From Microvirga splendida (GTDB lineage Bacteria > Pseudomonadota > Alphaproteobacteria > Rhizobiales > Beijerinckiaceae), in assembly GCF_016427565.1 (NCBI RefSeq), contig NZ_JAELXT010000009.1, positions 1 to 64,000 on the forward strand: 64,000 bases of DNA. Reading direction: 5' to 3'. The translations under genes were made by a program, and so were the position numbers. Below the pieces are notes generated by a model. That model saw only the letters and a list, made by a program, of their open reading frames with translations, searched no databases and was not told the DNA's origin. Below, one piece after another: positions 1 to 8,024 of the stretch (the first letter of the stretch is position 1; every line of letters begins with the position of its first letter).

Positions 1-465
1 GTGGGGCCGATCCTGTATGACCACGCCGATCCGTCGATCTTCACCGTGCTGACCTCGCCGTCCGAGACGCCGGGCACGGCCAACATCGATTTCGTGATCT
101 TCCCCGAGCGCTGGTTGGTGGCGGAGAATACCTTCCGGCCGCCGTGGTACCACATGAACGTGATGAGCGAGTTCATGGGGCTGATCTACGGCGTCTACGA
201 TGCCAAGACCGGCGGCGGCTTCGTGCCGGGCGGTATGTCGCTGCACAACACCATGCTGCCGCACGGACCGGACATGGACGCGTTCGAGAAGGCCAGCAAC
301 GTGGAGCTGAAGCCGCACAAGTTGGAGGGCACATTGGCGTTCATGTTCGAGACGCGCTTTCCGCAGAAGGTGACGGCGTTCGCAGTCGAGACGGAGTCGC
401 TGCAGAAGGACTACGCCTCCTACGGCCACAAGCTGAAGAAGCACTTCAACCCGAACCAGCGCTGA
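1..465 (+). CDS. hmgA: Homogentisate 1,2-dioxygenase, C-terminal part (5' end outside window)
   Basis: This is the last 154 residues of homogentisate dioxygenase, the non-haem Fe(II) enzyme that opens the ring of homogentisate to maleylacetoacetate in tyrosine and phenylalanine breakdown. The frame is open from base 1, so the gene is cut by the window edge; the family is about 440 residues long. The iron-site signatures are present: [12 protein letters not shown] supplies a His (fragment residue 51) and a Glu (57) with the six-residue spacing of the human His335/Glu341 pair, and [12 protein letters not shown] supplies His82 and His88, matching the human His365/His371 region. The end is intact. 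A hairpin lies just downstream (481-519). No other tyrosine-catabolism gene follows on this side. Confidence 0.95.
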   Translation: MGPILYDHADPSIFTVLTSPSETPGTANIDFVIFPERWLVAENTFRPPWYHMNVMSEFMGLIYGVYDAKTGGGFVPGGMSLHNTMLPHGPDMDAFEKASNVELKPHKLEGTLAFMFETRFPQKVTAFAVETESLQKDYASYGHKLKKHFNPNQR

Positions 466-480
466 GCTCAGCGCAGTTCT

Positions 481-519
481 ATGAAAGCCGCCAGGGTCTG
501 TGATCCTGACGGCTTTCAT
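481..519 (+). terminator. Hairpin downstream of hmgA
   Basis: The arms ATGAAAGCC (481-489) and GGCTTTCAT (511-519) pair, and the stem continues inward as G490:C510, one mismatch, then CAGG/CCTG, closing a 9-nt loop. It starts 15 bases after the hmgA stop, as a 3'-end structure would, but no T-run follows, so an intrinsic terminator is only one reading. Confidence 0.5.
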
Positions 520-667
520 GTGCCGGGCCGTAGAATTCTTGTCGCATCTTTGACTGCCTATATCGTTGCGCTCATCGCGCCTGCGGAGGCCTGCCACATT
601 GCAGCCGCACTGCAACGCTTTGCTGTTCCCACAGGCGCCGGCACAGTGCGCCTGAAGCACAAGGGTA

Positions 668-850
668 ATGCGGAACAGATTGCCGATGAAACTGGAACGA
701 AAAAACCACTCGCTCACAGCGGATGCGAATATTGTCTTGGTTGAACTCGAGCGCACGATGGTTGCGTCCATTGCGCTGATGAAGCGCCTGAGGCGTGAGA
801 GAAGACGCTCCGATCGCATGGCGCCATCTGTCGATCAGCACAGCGCCTGA
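668..850 (+). CDS. Doubtful small ORF, 60 codons
   Basis: This short frame starts with ATG at 668, or with ATG at 686, which has GGAAC about nine bases upstream. It encodes a basic peptide (Arg/Lys-rich in its second half) with no recognisable domain, signal or membrane segment. The only support is its position: it ends at 850, and a strong hairpin (859-907) follows at once, as in a small transcription unit. It could equally be chance in a gap. Confidence 0.2.
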   Translation: MRNRLPMKLERKNHSLTADANIVLVELERTMVASIALMKRLRRERRRSDRMAPSVDQHSA

Positions 851-858
851 GCGAGGCC

Positions 859-907
859 GTTCTTCGCCAACCTGCGGGCAGGGAGCCGGATCCCTGCCCG
901 GAAGAAC
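859..907. terminator. Two-part hairpin
   Basis: The inner stem GGGCAGGG (876-883) / CCCTGCCC (892-899) closes an 8-nt loop. It is enclosed by GTTCTTC (859-865) / GAAGAAC (901-907). The structure is symmetric and could work on either strand. It follows the doubtful small ORF and lies more than 200 bases before the TPR gene. There is no downstream T-run, so terminator function is inferred from strength alone. Confidence 0.45.
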
Positions 908-1116
908 GCACAGATGACAGTTCAAAAGAGAACAACCGTTCAGCGAGTCCCTGTGTTTCTGCTGGATGTTTCTGATCTCCTACGTTGTAACGATTGATCT
1001 CGAAGCAGGATCGGATTCAGCCTAGTATTTGAATGACCTTCAGGTGCCATTGAGCACCGACGCCATGAACGTCCGTCCTTATTCTCCTGCTCGCTCCAAG
1101 GGAGGAGGATCTGTTC

Positions 1117-2997
1117 ATGACGACCTTCGACGCTCACCATCGGTGCCGTTCCTCACGATCCGCTCTGCTCGCCGCAACAGCCGTCATGGCCCTGCTTGCA
1201 GGCGGCGCAGCTCACGCCTGTCCGCTCGGCAGTCACGACAGTCCGCGGGTGCGCATGCTGCATGCCCTGCAGACGCCGAACCATCACGGCTCCGGGCATC
1301 ACATGTCGGTTGCGCAATTGCAGCCGCAGGCAAAAGATGCTCAGCCGAAGCGTACGGAGCTTGGCACCTACGGCCGCGATCTGCCGCGCGGCGCCGCCGC
1401 TCCCACATCCGACACGCGGCCGCCGCTGCGCGACAATCTCGGCACGCTCGCCTGGGCGGTGACCAAGGATCCGGGCGGGGAGGCTCAGGCGTATTTCAAT
1501 CAGGGCTACCGGCTGGGATGGGGCTTCAATCATGCGGAGGCGGCGCGTGCTTTCCGTGCCGCGCAGGAACTCGACCCCGATTGCGCCATGTGCCTGTGGG
1601 GCGAGGCCTGGGTGCTCGGACCGCACATCAACTACCCGATGGATGCGGACGCGAATGCGCGGGCTCTCGCCGTGCTGGAGAAGGCGCGAGATTTAGCCCC
1701 TGCTCAAGGAGACATGCAGGTCGCTTTGGTGGAGGCTCTCTCCAAGCGGCACTCGCCCGATCCCAAGGCGGACCGCAAGGCGCTGGACCAGGCTTACGCG
1801 GATGCCATGGAGGCGGTGCAGGCGCGCTTCCCGAACGATCCGCACGTGGCGGTTCTCACGGCAGATGCCCTCATGAATCTCACGCCGTGGGATTACTGGG
1901 CCGATGGCGGCAAGACGCCGAAGGGCAAGACGGATAAGATCGTCGCTCTGCTCGAAGGCGTGCTCGGAACGGCGCCGTCCAGTTCCATCGCGGCCGATCC
2001 CGATCATCCCGGAGCGGTGCACCTCTACATCCACACCGTCGAGGCATCCGATCGTCCGGAGCGGGCCGCTCCACATGCGGCGCGCCTGGAAAGCCTGATG
2101 CCCGGCGCGGGGCATCTGGTACACATGCCGAGCCACATCTGGTATCGGCTCGGGCGCTGGCGCGAAAGCCTCGATGCCAATGTGCGTGCGGCAGCGGCCG
2201 ATGAGGACATCATGAAGCAGGGAGGCGCGAGCCTTCTCTATTCCGAGGCCTATTATGCGCACAACGTTCACTTCGTGATGGTCTCGGCTCTCACCGGCGG
2301 CGATGGCGCAACAGCCGTGGATGCGGCGCGGAAGCTTTCAGGCATCGTGTCCGAGCGGGCGCAGCGCGAGGTGCCGTGGACGCAGCCGATCATGGCCGCG
2401 CCCTACAACGCACATGCGGTCTTCTCGAAGCCGGAGGACGTGCTCGCTCTGCCGGCGCCGAAGGGCGATTTTCCGTATGTGAAAGCTGCGTGGCACTATG
2501 CGCGCGGTGTGGCCCTGGCGCGTCTCGGACGGGCTGACGAAGCCCGTGCGGAAGCGGCCGCCATAGAGGCTCTGGCGCAGACGCCCGAGATCACGGCTCT
2601 GCCCGATGTCGGCGTGCCGGGGCCGGATGTGCTGTCCATCGCCGTGCGCGAGATCGACGCGAGGATCGCTCAGCAGGCCGGCGATCAGGCGCGGGCCGCG
2701 TCCCTGTTCGCGGAAGCCGCAAGCGTTCAGGACCGGCTGCCTTACATGGAGCCGCCCTACTGGTACTACCCGGTGCATCAGTCGCTCGGGGCGGCCCTGA
2801 TGGCACAGGGCAAATCGGCTGAGGCAGCGACGGCCTTCCGCGAGGCATTGCAGCGCTCGCCGAACAACGGCTGGGCCGCCGCCGGCCTGCTGCGAGCCGC
2901 CGAGGCTCAGGGCGATCAGGCAACGGTCGAGGAAGCCCGGTCCCTGATGCAGAAGAACTGGTTCGGAACGGGCATGCCGGCTCCCGAGCAACTCTGA
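1117..2997 (+). CDS. Secreted tetratricopeptide-repeat protein
   Basis: A 626-residue exported protein. The start ATG at 1117 has a strong ribosome binding site (GGGAGGAGG just upstream). Residues 1-35 form a Sec signal peptide: Arg/His-rich start, a hydrophobic LLAATAVMALLAGG core and an AHA-C cleavage region. A short His-rich linker (HHGSGHH) follows. The rest is helical with TPR-like pairs, for example residues about 125-165 (EAQAYFNQGYRLGWGFNHAE) and near the C-terminus (residues about 555-600, AAMAQGKSAEAATAFREAL-like). The DCAMCLWGEAWVLG segment (residues about 150-165) has a CxxC pair typical of one family of periplasmic TPR proteins of unknown role. It probably acts as a periplasmic protein-interaction scaffold. 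The partner is unknown. It converges on the cyclase gene with a shared hairpin between them. Confidence 0.85.
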   Translation: MTTFDAHHRCRSSRSALLAATAVMALLAGGAAHACPLGSHDSPRVRMLHALQTPNHHGSGHHMSVAQLQPQAKDAQPKRTELGTYGRDLPRGAAAPTSDTRPPLRDNLGTLAWAVTKDPGGEAQAYFNQGYRLGWGFNHAEAARAFRAAQELDPDCAMCLWGEAWVLGPHINYPMDADANARALAVLEKARDLAPAQGDMQVALVEALSKRHSPDPKADRKALDQAYADAMEAVQARFPNDPHVAVLTADALMNLTPWDYWADGGKTPKGKTDKIVALLEGVLGTAPSSSIAADPDHPGAVHLYIHTVEASDRPERAAPHAARLESLMPGAGHLVHMPSHIWYRLGRWRESLDANVRAAAADEDIMKQGGASLLYSEAYYAHNVHFVMVSALTGGDGATAVDAARKLSGIVSERAQREVPWTQPIMAAPYNAHAVFSKPEDVLALPAPKGDFPYVKAAWHYARGVALARLGRADEARAEAAAIEALAQTPEITALPDVGVPGPDVLSIAVREIDARIAQQAGDQARAASLFAEAASVQDRLPYMEPPYWYYPVHQSLGAALMAQGKSAEAATAFREALQRSPNNGWAAAGLLRAAEAQGDQATVEEARSLMQKNWFGTGMPAPEQL

Positions 2998-3016
2998 ACG
3001 GGCAGCAGGACCGCGA

Positions 3017-4921
3017 TTAGAAGGGGCTCCGGCGGCGTTCGCCGGAGCCCAAATGCATGAGGCTGCGGTTCGTGCGCCAGAGCCAGATCGGAATGGAACC
3101 GGACCGGCCCCGTATTGCCGTCGGGAACGTGCCTTCCAGGAAGCCGGACTGGAAGATCGAACAGGCATCGCCTGCTGCGCGGTGGAGATCGTCGCTCAGG
3201 GCCACGTCGGCATCGCGCGAGGCGGCGACCTCCATCAACCGGCTCGCCACATTGACCGTGTCGCCGATGGCCGTGATGTGCTGGTGGCTGTCGCCACCGA
3301 GCCGCGAGGCGATGATCTCTCCGTAATGCGCGCCAATCTTGAAACCGATCCGGGCGGCAATCGCATCGGGCAAATCCGCCATCCAGGCCTGCGTCCGCAG
3401 GCACAGGCCCACGCAGGCTTCCACAGCCCGGCAGGCGTCCTCGGGTGATGAATCCGGCAGCCCGAACAGGATCATGGCGCCGTCGCCCATGAAGCTGGCC
3501 GCGATACCCTGGTGGCGCACGGCCTCCCTGTCCACGAGAGCATGGAAACCACGCAGCATCTCGCGGGTCTCGTCGAGAGGCAGAAGCTCGCTGAGGCCCG
3601 TGAAGCCCGACAGATCGATGAAGATCACGGCGGCCCTCTGACGCACGGGCGTCATGAGGAAAGCGGGATCTTCTGCGAGCCTCTTGGCGAGGCTCGGGGG
3701 CTGGAAGCGGCGCAGGGTTCGGCTTTGCAGACTGAGCCTGTCTGCGCGGCCCCGGTCGAGCCAGAGCTCCGCCGCGCCGAATACCAGGGCAGGGGGCACG
3801 GCGGCCAGCAGGGGGAGGCTGGCGCTGAGCCAGATGCCTCGCGTGAAGGCCGCGAAGGTGAGCCCGATCCATGCGGCCGTGACCACGGCAATGAGCGCGA
3901 AGCCCCAGACGCCGCGATGCCAGGCGAGGAGCAGGACGAGCAGAACCGGCAGGAGGATCGCCATGGCTCCGTCGACGAGGCGCACGCGGGTGTCACGCAC
4001 CAATCCGTCGCCCTCCATGAGGTGCGCCACGGCGGTTGCCAGGACCTCGACGCCCGGCAGCACGGGATCGAACGGTGTCGGAAACGCATCGCCGCCTCCC
4101 GTGACCGTTGCGCCGATCACGACGATCTGCTCGCGAAAAGCATCTTCATCGACCTGACCGTTCAGGATCTGGCTCGCGCTGACAGTGCGGACGGTGCCGG
4201 TCGGTCCATAGAACCGGAGGGCAAGCGTATAACCATCGTCTGTGCTTGTCGCCACATCGCCGATGGCGACTTCGCCGTCCCGCAGAACGGGGTTGCGTTT
4301 CAAGGCGACGGAGACGGCGCGCATCGGAAAGGAGGGAACGATCTGACCGCCCGAGCGCACCAGGAGCGGAATGTGCCGGGGCACGCCGGACGGATCCGTG
4401 GCGATGTTCACGACCCCAAGCGCCGAGACGCCGGCCAAAGGTGCAATCGGCAGCAAAAGTCTCTGGACAGGGGTGAGGTCGTCAGGGGCATGGCCGGCGG
4501 AAGCGGAGGCCTGCTGCGCGTTGCGCTCGAACAGGCCAGCGGCCGCAAGAACGCTCCGAGTCCTGCTCAGGGCCTCGGCCAGAGCAAGGTCGCCCTCCGA
4601 AGGGCCGGGATCGACGAAAAGGATGTCGAGCGCGACGGCCCGAGGCTGCATGCGCCCCACACTTGAGACGAGCTGCGCCATCGTGGTGCGCGGCAGGGGA
4701 TAGGCGCCGACCTGCTGCACGGTCTGGTCATCGATGGCCAGGATCGTGACTCCGTCCGGTGCCGGGCGCGGGCCTTCGGTCAGAAACCGCAGGTCGACGA
4801 GGGGAGCCTCCAACCGGTCGAGAAGGACGCTGCCACCCTGCCAGTGCAGGTGGGCCAGCCCTGCGCCCCAGAGACCCGCCAGGGCAGCGGCGATCAGCGG
4901 AATGGCAAAGCGCCTGCGCAT
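3017..4921 (-). CDS. CHASE2-domain adenylate/guanylate cyclase
   Basis: A 634-residue membrane-bound class III nucleotide cyclase. Order: N-terminal membrane anchor (about 1-25); extracytoplasmic CHASE2 sensor (about 30-310, with ILAIDDQTVQQVG and RAVALDILFVDPGP); a cluster of three transmembrane helices (about 315-400); cytoplasmic cyclase domain (about 425-610). The two metal-binding aspartates are visible, Asp436 in FIDLSGFT and Asp480 in MGDGAM. The GDTVNVASRLME motif supplies the Asn and Arg that stabilise the transition state, so the enzyme should be active. The signal sensed is unknown. It lies six bases downstream of the FecR-domain gene and is probably co-transcribed with it. This FecR/CHASE2-cyclase pairing recurs in Hyphomicrobiales. 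Whether it makes cAMP or cGMP cannot be read from the sequence. Confidence 0.92.
   Translation of the reverse strand: MRRRFAIPLIAAALAGLWGAGLAHLHWQGGSVLLDRLEAPLVDLRFLTEGPRPAPDGVTILAIDDQTVQQVGAYPLPRTTMAQLVSSVGRMQPRAVALDILFVDPGPSEGDLALAEALSRTRSVLAAAGLFERNAQQASASAGHAPDDLTPVQRLLLPIAPLAGVSALGVVNIATDPSGVPRHIPLLVRSGGQIVPSFPMRAVSVALKRNPVLRDGEVAIGDVATSTDDGYTLALRFYGPTGTVRTVSASQILNGQVDEDAFREQIVVIGATVTGGGDAFPTPFDPVLPGVEVLATAVAHLMEGDGLVRDTRVRLVDGAMAILLPVLLVLLLAWHRGVWGFALIAVVTAAWIGLTFAAFTRGIWLSASLPLLAAVPPALVFGAAELWLDRGRADRLSLQSRTLRRFQPPSLAKRLAEDPAFLMTPVRQRAAVIFIDLSGFTGLSELLPLDETREMLRGFHALVDREAVRHQGIAASFMGDGAMILFGLPDSSPEDACRAVEACVGLCLRTQAWMADLPDAIAARIGFKIGAHYGEIIASRLGGDSHQHITAIGDTVNVASRLMEVAASRDADVALSDDLHRAAGDACSIFQSGFLEGTFPTAIRGRSGSIPIWLWRTNRSLMHLGSGERRRSPF
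3024..3050. terminator. Hairpin between convergent genes
   Basis: An 11-bp perfect stem, GGGCTCCGGCG (3024-3034) / CGCCGGAGCCC (3040-3050), with a 5-nt loop lies 26 bases after the TPR stop. It overlaps the last codons of the leftward cyclase gene. It probably ends the TPR transcript. On the reverse strand it is followed by CTTCT, so it may serve both genes. Confidence 0.6.
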
Positions 4922-4927
4922 GAAGGC

Positions 4928-5485
4928 TTAACGCCCGAGGCGGGCGAGGAGGGCGGCTGCGCGGGCGGCGGGCCAGCGCCGCACGACGAGAGGCGCGGTG
5001 CCGGCCTCCACGTCCACCCCCTCGCCGGGCCCAAGGCTGACGCCCCGCGTGTTGCCCGAGACCCGCCGTACCGCCACCCGTCCCGTCACCACGAAGACCG
5101 AGGTTCTGCCGCTGCCGACGTCGACAGCCCATTGCGTGCCGCGCACCGCGGCGATGGCCTGCGGAGTGATGACCTGAAAGCCCCGCCGCACTGACCGTGC
5201 CGGCGCATGGACGAGGACGGCACCGCCCTGCAGGTTCACGGCGTCGGGCTGTGCGTCCCGATCGCGGTCCACGAGGGTGTAGACGGCCTCCGCTTCGGCC
5301 TCGACCGTCAGGCCGTCCCGGCAGCGCAGGATCTGCCGCGTCGGAGCGGTCGCCGCCTGGAGCACGCAACCTACGCCCTGCGCCAATGCAGGCTCGCTCG
5401 ATGGCAGATGAAGAAGGATGTACAGGAGCACGAGCCGCATCGCAGCAAGTCGAGCGGGCTTCTGGCGTGTCCTTCTCCATGTCAT
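4928..5485 (-). CDS. FecR-domain periplasmic protein
   Basis: A 185-residue exported protein. The start ATG at 5485 is preceded by GCGGAG. The signal peptide is residues about 10-36 (MRLVLLYILLHLPSSEPALA, then QG). A FecR domain follows (about 85-165), with the hallmark pattern PQAIAAVRGTQWAVDV, a SVFVVTGRVAVRRV strand and a LGPGEGVDV turn. Unlike classical FecR anti-sigma proteins there is no cytoplasmic helix-turn-helix part, so it should be wholly periplasmic. The stop is six bases before the CHASE2 cyclase start, which suggests that this protein is a periplasmic partner or ligand-binding modulator of the cyclase. That role is inferred from context. An alternative start at residue 16 would still keep the signal peptide but has no ribosome binding site. 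Confidence 0.85.
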   Translation of the reverse strand: MTWRRTRQKPARLAAMRLVLLYILLHLPSSEPALAQGVGCVLQAATAPTRQILRCRDGLTVEAEAEAVYTLVDRDRDAQPDAVNLQGGAVLVHAPARSVRRGFQVITPQAIAAVRGTQWAVDVGSGRTSVFVVTGRVAVRRVSGNTRGVSLGPGEGVDVEAGTAPLVVRRWPAARAAALLARLGR

Positions 5486-5614
5486 GACGAATTCTCCGCT
5501 GCCAAAGAACAGGCTGCTGTTCTCGACGGCCTAAAGATGACCATGGGTTATAATATGGAGGACGCCAGGGAGCCAGCGATGTGCCGGATGTCACCCTTCG
5601 TAGTTAATGCGGCT

Positions 5615-6388
5615 TCACTGTTTCCGAGCGACGAAGAACAGGCGTGGGAAGCGAAGAAGCACCTTGCCGTCCTGCTGGGCCGGGTAGGCCTTTTCGATCT
5701 CAATGAGGTATCGGTCCAAAAACCCGGATCGCTCCTCGGGAGAGAGAGGATCGAGATAGGGCCTCAGCCCCGTGCCCTTGAGCCACTCGACGATGGTCTG
5801 CGCATCCGCCAGGGGATGAACATAGGTCGTCTGCCAGAGATCAGCCGAGCACCCGGCCCGTAGCAACCACGAGTAATATTCCTCGAACGATCCGATCTCC
5901 ACGCGGGACACGGATGCCGCCCTGAGCTTTTCCGCCCAGGGTCCCTCCTGCGCGACCTCCCGCATGATCCTGTGCGAGGGCTCGTGCAGGTTGTTGGGCA
6001 TCTGGACGGCAAGGCACCCGCCTGGTTCCAGGCAGGCGGCGAGTTTCGCGAGCAGGCGTGCATGGTCCGGCAGCCATTGCAGGACGGCGTTGGCGAAGAT
6101 CAGATCGCAGCGCTCGTCCGGGTTCCAGGTTGCGATGTCGGCTTGCTCGAAAGCAACCTCCGGCAAGCGCGCCTGTGCCTTGGCGAGCATGTCGGGCGAG
6201 CTGTCGAGGCCGAGCACCCGTGCGCTCGCGTAGCGACGGACGATCAGTTCCGTGCTGTTGCCGGGGCCGCACCCGATGTCGACGGCGCTGCGGATCTCCG
6301 TCAGAGGAACTCGCCCGATCAGGTCGACCGCAGGCCGCGTCCGCTCGTCCTCGAATTTAAGATATTGCCCCGCGTTCCAGTCTGCCAA
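5615..6388 (-). CDS. tam: Trans-aconitate 2-methyltransferase
   Basis: A 257-residue SAM-dependent class I methyltransferase that matches Tam throughout. Tam methylates trans-aconitate, a toxic isomer formed from the citrate-cycle intermediate cis-aconitate. Seen: [13 protein letters not shown] (SAM motif I), [10 protein letters not shown] (acidic residue binding the ribose), [27 protein letters not shown] (motifs II/III), and the family-typical [10 protein letters not shown]. The start is TTG at 6388, with GAGG about seven bases upstream. No in-frame ATG gives the conserved [20 protein letters not shown]-terminus. It stands alone, with the FecR gene downstream on the same strand after about 130 bases and a divergent DUF2189 gene upstream. 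Confidence 0.93.
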   Translation of the reverse strand: MADWNAGQYLKFEDERTRPAVDLIGRVPLTEIRSAVDIGCGPGNSTELIVRRYASARVLGLDSSPDMLAKAQARLPEVAFEQADIATWNPDERCDLIFANAVLQWLPDHARLLAKLAACLEPGGCLAVQMPNNLHEPSHRIMREVAQEGPWAEKLRAASVSRVEIGSFEEYYSWLLRAGCSADLWQTTYVHPLADAQTIVEWLKGTGLRPYLDPLSPEERSGFLDRYLIEIEKAYPAQQDGKVLLRFPRLFFVARKQ

Positions 6389-6698
6389 TGGAGACCTCGT
6401 TGTCCTGAGGGTTCAGAATCGGCCCATGGTGCACCGGCGCCAAGGGCTTCTCGGCAGAGGGAAGCACGGTGGCGGCCGCAGCCGCAAGAGAATGAAATCC
6501 AAACCGTTCTCGGTGGTCGATGTCATCCGGAGCGCCCGATCCCCGCAGGGTGCAAATTTTCGCCGTACCGCTTGAGAATTCTCTCGAAAGCGACATCCTC
6601 CTTGTCCGAGCGTACATTCATTGCACAGGTTACGGTCATGCGCGACCGTCGCGCAGGCCGTGTTCCAGCTGCCAAGGTTCAGCCCTGGAGGAGCGCTT
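6389..6698. other. Divergent promoter region, tam / DUF2189 gene
   Basis: These 310 bases separate two divergent genes and should carry both promoters. The only structure I see is a 10-bp palindrome, GAGAATTCTC (6574-6583), inside a longer imperfect repeat. Its spacing fits an operator no better than chance does. No GGAAC-type stress promoter is present on either strand. Confidence 0.4.
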
Positions 6699-7523
6699 AT
6701 GGCCCATTTCCACATCGTCGCCGGTGCAACCGAGACCCCGGCCCGTCCCGTCGTCAGGAAGATCTCTCCCGCCGACCTGAAGGAGGCCCTGTCGAAAGGG
6801 TTCGACGATTTCTGGGCCATGCCGTCGCACCTTGTCTTTCTCGGGCTCATCTATCCCGTCATCGGTGCGTGCCTCGCGGCCTTGACGTTCAGCAACAACG
6901 CGCTGCCGCTGCTCTATCCGCTGGCAACGGGTTTCGCCCTGGTAGGCCCTTTCGCGGCCATCGGCCTTTATGAGATCAGCAGGCGGCGGGAACTCGGTCT
7001 GACCACCTCCTGGCAGGATGCCTTCGACGTGCTCAAGTCACCGTCGATCCCGTCGATCATCGCGCTGGGCGCGGTGCTGCTCGTGATCTTCCTCGTCTGG
7101 CTGACATCGGCGCGCATGCTGTACCAATCGATCTTTGGCTATGAGGTGCCCGCGTCCTACTCCCAGTTCGTCAATCAGGTGCTCGCAACCTCCGAGGGCA
7201 TGAGGCTGATCGTCGTCGGCAACATTCTCGGATTTTGCTTCGCCGCTGCCGTGCTGAGCATCAGCGTCATCGCGTTCCCGCTTCTCCTCGACCGCGATGT
7301 GGGAGTGGCCGTGGCGGTCTACACCTCAGTCAAGGCCGTGGTGATGAACCCGCTCACGATGGCCCTGTGGGGCTTGATCGTGGCGGCATCGCTCCTGGTC
7401 GGGTCGATCCCGCTCTTCGTGGGTCTTGCCATCGTCATGCCGGTGCTCGGGCACGCCACCTGGCATCTGTATCGCCGGGTGGTAGAGCCGCCTCATCCAA
7501 CCGAGGCCTATCCTGCCGCATAG
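6699..7523 (+). CDS. DUF2189 integral membrane protein
   Basis: A 274-residue inner-membrane protein of the DUF2189 family; its function is unknown. The start is ATG at 6699 (MAHFHIVAG), because GGAGGAG sits six bases upstream; the frame is open for 26 more codons upstream, but those codons look non-coding. A short hydrophilic N-terminus carries the family pattern RKISPADLKEALSKGFDDF (about residues 18-38). About six hydrophobic segments follow: LVFLGLIYPVIGACLAAL, LATGFALVGPFAAIGLYEI, IIALGAVLLVIFLVWL, IVVGNILGFCFAAAVLSIS, LTMALWGLIVAASLLVGS and LFVGLAIVMPVLGHATWHLY. The RRREL loop after TM2 is also typical. It appears to be a single-gene unit; the next gene is 500 bases away. Confidence 0.88.
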   Translation: MAHFHIVAGATETPARPVVRKISPADLKEALSKGFDDFWAMPSHLVFLGLIYPVIGACLAALTFSNNALPLLYPLATGFALVGPFAAIGLYEISRRRELGLTTSWQDAFDVLKSPSIPSIIALGAVLLVIFLVWLTSARMLYQSIFGYEVPASYSQFVNQVLATSEGMRLIVVGNILGFCFAAAVLSISVIAFPLLLDRDVGVAVAVYTSVKAVVMNPLTMALWGLIVAASLLVGSIPLFVGLAIVMPVLGHATWHLYRRVVEPPHPTEAYPAA

Positions 7524-8024
7524 GCCTGAGGCGCATGCGGGCTGACAGCGACAACCGAACCGGGTGGTATTCTATCGCGGCGGCACCGTGACGTCCGACT
7601 GCGGCCGCCTCGTTGCTGGGCGGCGCTCGCTTCGATCCGGAGCGATGAAGGTGAGGCGCCAATGTTTTATGTGAAACAGTGGCGCATGAGCGATGTTGCG
7701 ACCACTCATCCAGATGTCGATCATGAAAAGTGTCAGAAAAGTGGCAGGATATGATTGGCTTTAGGGGTGGTGGAAACAAGAGATCTTCAAAATAGAGGCA
7801 TGAGTCGCGATTAATGATGTGGATGTTTTCCTCATCATTCTGCTTTGCCGACGCTCTTCATGAACAATCAACCTGAAAACGTCCGGCCGGGGTTTTGCCG
7901 CTCGGGAAACTATGGTTAGGTACGCACCCGATCAACCTCGACAGATCGGAGCACGGCTCCCGACGCCAATGGAGCGTGTTGTGAGATCAAGAAACGAACG
8001 TGTAGCAGGGAGAGAGTGCCCCAA
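7524..8024. other. Intergenic region upstream of tamAB
   Basis: About 500 bases without a supportable gene. The stretch 7660-7920 is clearly richer in A+T than its surroundings, as expected for a promoter region. It contains a small inverted repeat, AATGATG ... CATCATT (about 7813-7839). The short frames on both strands have neither ribosome binding sites nor protein-like composition. The leader of tamA with AGGGAGAG (8007-8014) closes the interval. Confidence 0.4.

Larger units (their letters stand above)
466..1116. other. Gene-poor interval with two hairpins and a doubtful small ORF
   Basis: About 650 bases separate hmgA from the TPR gene. The interval holds an imperfect 15-bp hairpin at 481-519, a doubtful 60-codon ORF at 668-850, and a second two-part hairpin at 859-907. 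The remainder, up to the ribosome binding site near 1100, is more AT-rich than the flanking genes and should hold the promoter of the TPR gene. I could not pick out a confident -35/-10 pair. Overlapping reverse-strand frames (about 572-935) have no recognisable protein character. Confidence 0.5.

Noticed and set aside
572..935. Reverse-strand frames in the hmgA-TPR gap
   Set aside because: No ribosome binding site, no domain, and Arg/Pro/Cys-rich composition typical of random frames.
4928..5485. FecR-domain protein as a classical anti-sigma regulator of iron uptake
   Set aside because: No anti-sigma N-terminal domain, no sigma factor gene and no TonB receptor are nearby; the partner is a cyclase.
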